A stretch of DNA of 25,180 nt from positions 1 to 25,180 of the forward strand of contig DDMS01000012.1 in NCBI GenBank assembly GCA_002340765.1. The letters are read 5' to 3'. The notes under the pieces were generated by a model, which saw only the letters and a program-made list of their open reading frames with translations, made no database searches and was not told the origin of the DNA. Origin of the DNA: Flavobacteriaceae bacterium UBA2540 (GTDB taxonomy: Bacteria; Bacteroidota; Bacteroidia; Flavobacteriales; Flavobacteriaceae). A program made the position numbers and the translations under genes. Shown here one piece after another: positions 22,993 through 25,180 of the stretch (its first letter is position 1; each line of letters opens with the position of its first letter).

Positions 22993-24531
22993 CTAAAAAG
23001 GAACATCATCAGAATCTTCCTCATCATCCAATCCAAAAGCGTCTTTTGATTGAATTCGTTTGTCAGGATATATTTCTTCAAGAGGATTTGAATTCATGCT
23101 TGATTGGAATTTTGAACTTCCTCCTTCATCTAAATCAGAGAACTTTGCCAAATGTCCCGTAAATTTTAAACGTATATTATCCAAACCACCATTTCTATGT
23201 TTTGCAATAATAAATTCTCCTTGACCTTCACATGATGAACGTTCATCATCATCCCATTCTAACATTCCATAATACTCAGGTCTATAGATAAAACTCACAA
23301 TATCAGCGTCTTGCTCAATAGCTCCAGATTCACGTAAATCAGATAATAAGGGTCTTTTACTACCACCACTTCTAGTTTCTACAGCACGTGACAACTGTGA
23401 AAGTGCAATCACAGGAACTTCTAATTCTTTTGCTAATGCTTTTAAATTTCTCGAAATTGCAGAAATTTCTTGCTCTCTGTTTCCAACCCCTTTATTATTT
23501 CCTCCAGCATTCATCAATTGCAAATAATCAATAATGATGATTTTTACGCCATGTTGTGACACCAATCTTCGCGCTTTTGCTCGCAAATCAAAAATTGATA
23601 AAGAAGGAGAATCGTCAATATATATAGGAGCATCTGATAAACTTTTTACTTTGTAATTCAGTAATTCCCAATCATGTAAAGCCAGATTTCCTTTTCTCAA
23701 TTTCTCTGAAGGTAACCCAGTTTCCGAAGAAATCATTCTTGTAATCAGCTGAACAGAAGACATTTCAAGAGAGAAAATAGCAACTGCATGATTAAAATCA
23801 ATCGCCATATTTTTTGCCATCGAAATCACAAAAGCTGTTTTTCCCATTCCAGGTCTTGCAGCAATAATGATCAAATCCGAAGGTTGCCAACCAGAAGTTA
23901 ATGCGTCTAATTTTGAAAAACCTGATGCCAAACCAGACATTCCCTCTTTATTGCCAATTTCCTGAATTTTCTTTAACGCTTGCTTTACCAAAGAACCTGC
24001 AACTTCTGAACTTTTTTTCAGATTTCCTTGCGTGATTTCAAAAAGTTTAGCTTCAGCACTGTCCAATAAATCAAAAATATCTGAAGTTTCATCGTACGAA
24101 CTTTCAATGATTTCTGATGAAATAGAAATTAATTTTCGTTGAATGTATTTTTGAAGAATAATTCGCGCGTGAAATTCAATGTGTGCAGATGAAGCAACTT
24201 TTTGCGTTAAACGAATCAAATAAAAATCGCCACCAGCCAGGTCTAATTTTCCTTTCTTTTTTAATAAACTCGATACTGTCAATAAATCAATTGGTTGAGA
24301 ATTTTGGAATAATTCATAAATTGCTGCATAAATTTCTTGGTGTCTTATTTCATAGAAAGCATCAGAATGTAAGATGTCAATAGCATCGTCAATTCCTTTT
24401 TTGTCAATCATCATTGCGCCTAAAACAGCTTCCTCTAAGTCAACAGCTTGTGGCGGGATTTTCCCTTTTTCGAGACTGATAATTCTACTAGTATCTGTTT
24501 TTCTCTCTATGTATGCATTCGTATTTTCCAT
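22993..24531 (-). CDS. dnaB: Replicative DNA helicase DnaB
   Basis: The product is the 512-residue hexameric helicase that unwinds the replication fork. The N-terminal DnaG-interacting domain starts at about 25 (PPQAVDLEEAVLGAMM), a linker follows near 170-200, and the RecA-fold motor carries Walker A ARPGMGKT (225-232), Walker B IIIIDYLQLM (331-340) and the SQLSRAVE segment with the arginine-finger region beyond. The acidic C-terminal tail (EEDSDDVPF) is common in this group and may bind partner proteins. No intein is present. It is divergent from the DUF3810 gene. Confidence 0.97.
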   Translation of the reverse strand: MENTNAYIERKTDTSRIISLEKGKIPPQAVDLEEAVLGAMMIDKKGIDDAIDILHSDAFYEIRHQEIYAAIYELFQNSQPIDLLTVSSLLKKKGKLDLAGGDFYLIRLTQKVASSAHIEFHARIILQKYIQRKLISISSEIIESSYDETSDIFDLLDSAEAKLFEITQGNLKKSSEVAGSLVKQALKKIQEIGNKEGMSGLASGFSKLDALTSGWQPSDLIIIAARPGMGKTAFVISMAKNMAIDFNHAVAIFSLEMSSVQLITRMISSETGLPSEKLRKGNLALHDWELLNYKVKSLSDAPIYIDDSPSLSIFDLRAKARRLVSQHGVKIIIIDYLQLMNAGGNNKGVGNREQEISAISRNLKALAKELEVPVIALSQLSRAVETRSGGSKRPLLSDLRESGAIEQDADIVSFIYRPEYYGMLEWDDDERSSCEGQGEFIIAKHRNGGLDNIRLKFTGHLAKFSDLDEGGSSKFQSSMNSNPLEEIYPDKRIQSKDAFGLDDEEDSDDVPF

Positions 24532-24535
24532 AAAA

Positions 24536-24543
24536 CAAATGTA
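24536..24543 (-). promoter_or_regulatory. -7-like element immediately before the dnaB start codon
   Basis: On the minus strand TACATTTG is an exact TAnnTTTG match, but only four bases separate it from the dnaB ATG. If used, the mRNA would have almost no leader. No convincing -33 element was seen, so this may be chance. Confidence 0.3.
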
Positions 24544-24665
24544 ATTTTTTTAGCTTTTAAAGTCTTTCTTTTTTTTACTTTATTTCTGAACAATTCAACA
24601 AATTAAAATGTTACTAAGTTGTTAATAACCCTTAAACTTCCAATTCTTTTGTTACATTTACCATT

Positions 24666-25180
24666 ATGAAATGGAATAAAAAACACCTCATTTTAGTAGC
24701 TTTATTACCTATTCAGTATATGCTAATTCAGGTTTTAGCAAAATATCCTTCTGTGATTGAAAACTACTATTCTACAGGTATTTATACTTGGATTTCTGCA
24801 TTTTTAAGACTGATTTTTGGTTGGATTCCGTTTTCAATTGGTGATATTTTAGTATTTGTTTTGGTGTTTTTTTTCTTGAGATTTATAGTTTTACTATTCA
24901 AAACTAGATTTGCCTTTTTTAGACATAAAATCATTCACTTTTTTGCCATGATTTCAGTGTTGTATGGTTGTTTTTATCTTTTTTGGGGATTGAATTATTA
25001 TAGAGAAACGCTTTCCAAAAACCTTCGATTTCAGCAAAAAAAATACACTACAGATGAATTGGTCAACGTAACCAAATACGTTATCGAAAAATTGAATTAT
25101 TATCAACTAGAAATCACAAAAAACGATTCTGTAAAAGTTGAAAATCCATATGCACACTCAGAAATGTATCAAATTTCGTT
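24666..25180 (+). CDS. DUF3810 domain-containing membrane protein, 3' end beyond the window
   Basis: The frame is open from the ATG at 24666 to the window end, giving 171 complete codons (MKWNKKHLILVALLPIQYML at the start). Three membrane helices are seen, at about 7-25, 55-80 and 97-118. The segment FYLFWGLNYYRE follows the third helix and is a hallmark of the DUF3810 family, whose members carry a zinc-metalloprotease-like domain further on. That domain would lie outside the window. Function is unknown. The gene is divergent from dnaB with 134 bases between the start codons. Confidence 0.85.
   Translation, partial: MKWNKKHLILVALLPIQYMLIQVLAKYPSVIENYYSTGIYTWISAFLRLIFGWIPFSIGDILVFVLVFFFLRFIVLLFKTRFAFFRHKIIHFFAMISVLYGCFYLFWGLNYYRETLSKNLRFQQKKYTTDELVNVTKYVIEKLNYYQLEITKNDSVKVENPYAHSEMYQIS

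Overview
This is a chromosomal window from a member of the Bacteroidota, most likely the family Flavobacteriaceae. The evidence is an AT-rich genome, several upstream matches to the Bacteroidota sigma factor -7 element (TAnnTTTG), few recognisable Shine-Dalgarno sequences, lipoprotein and Sec leaders of the flavobacterial type (ending FSQ or FLAQ), and gene types common in that family (bshA, a DUF3810 protein, a split transketolase, MacAB-like exporters). I saw no rRNA, tRNA, CRISPR array, transposase or integrase.

Layout. Positions 1-5000 hold an S41 lipoprotein protease, a convergent patatin-like lipase, an Asp-box repeat lipoprotein and peptidase T. Positions 5000-9900 hold a PlsC-type acyltransferase divergent from rmuC, then glyA (minus) and fahA (plus), with a clear bidirectional terminator between rmuC and glyA. 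Positions 9865-11223 are an accessory islet: a collapsed type ISP restriction-modification gene (its first ~31 codons joined out of frame to its last ~33), a putatively exported HNH nuclease with a zinc-finger-like tail, a 79-residue unknown protein, and a second, diverged copy of the restriction-modification gene tail followed by a broken leader-peptide ORF. Positions 11224-15508 are a four-gene minus-strand MacAB-like exporter operon (ATPase, two FtsX/MacB permeases, periplasmic adaptor). Positions 15683-16756 hold a DCC-family protein and a HAD phosphatase, abutting. Positions 16764-19265 are a tightly coupled minus-strand operon: dicarboxylate/amino-acid symporter, mercaptopyruvate-type sulfurtransferase and a small TerB-like protein. 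Then follow bshA, a stand-alone N-terminal transketolase half, a secreted protein usually labelled 'asparagine synthetase B', dnaB, and the start of a DUF3810 membrane protein cut by the window end.

Most of the window is ordinary core genome: proteolysis, one-carbon metabolism, tyrosine breakdown, thiol metabolism, replication and export. The only clearly accessory part is the 9865-11223 islet. It looks like an exchange hotspot where restriction-modification alleles have come and gone and the HNH/79-aa pair sits between the scars. I did not find a convincing intact novel system; that pair is the best candidate for one.
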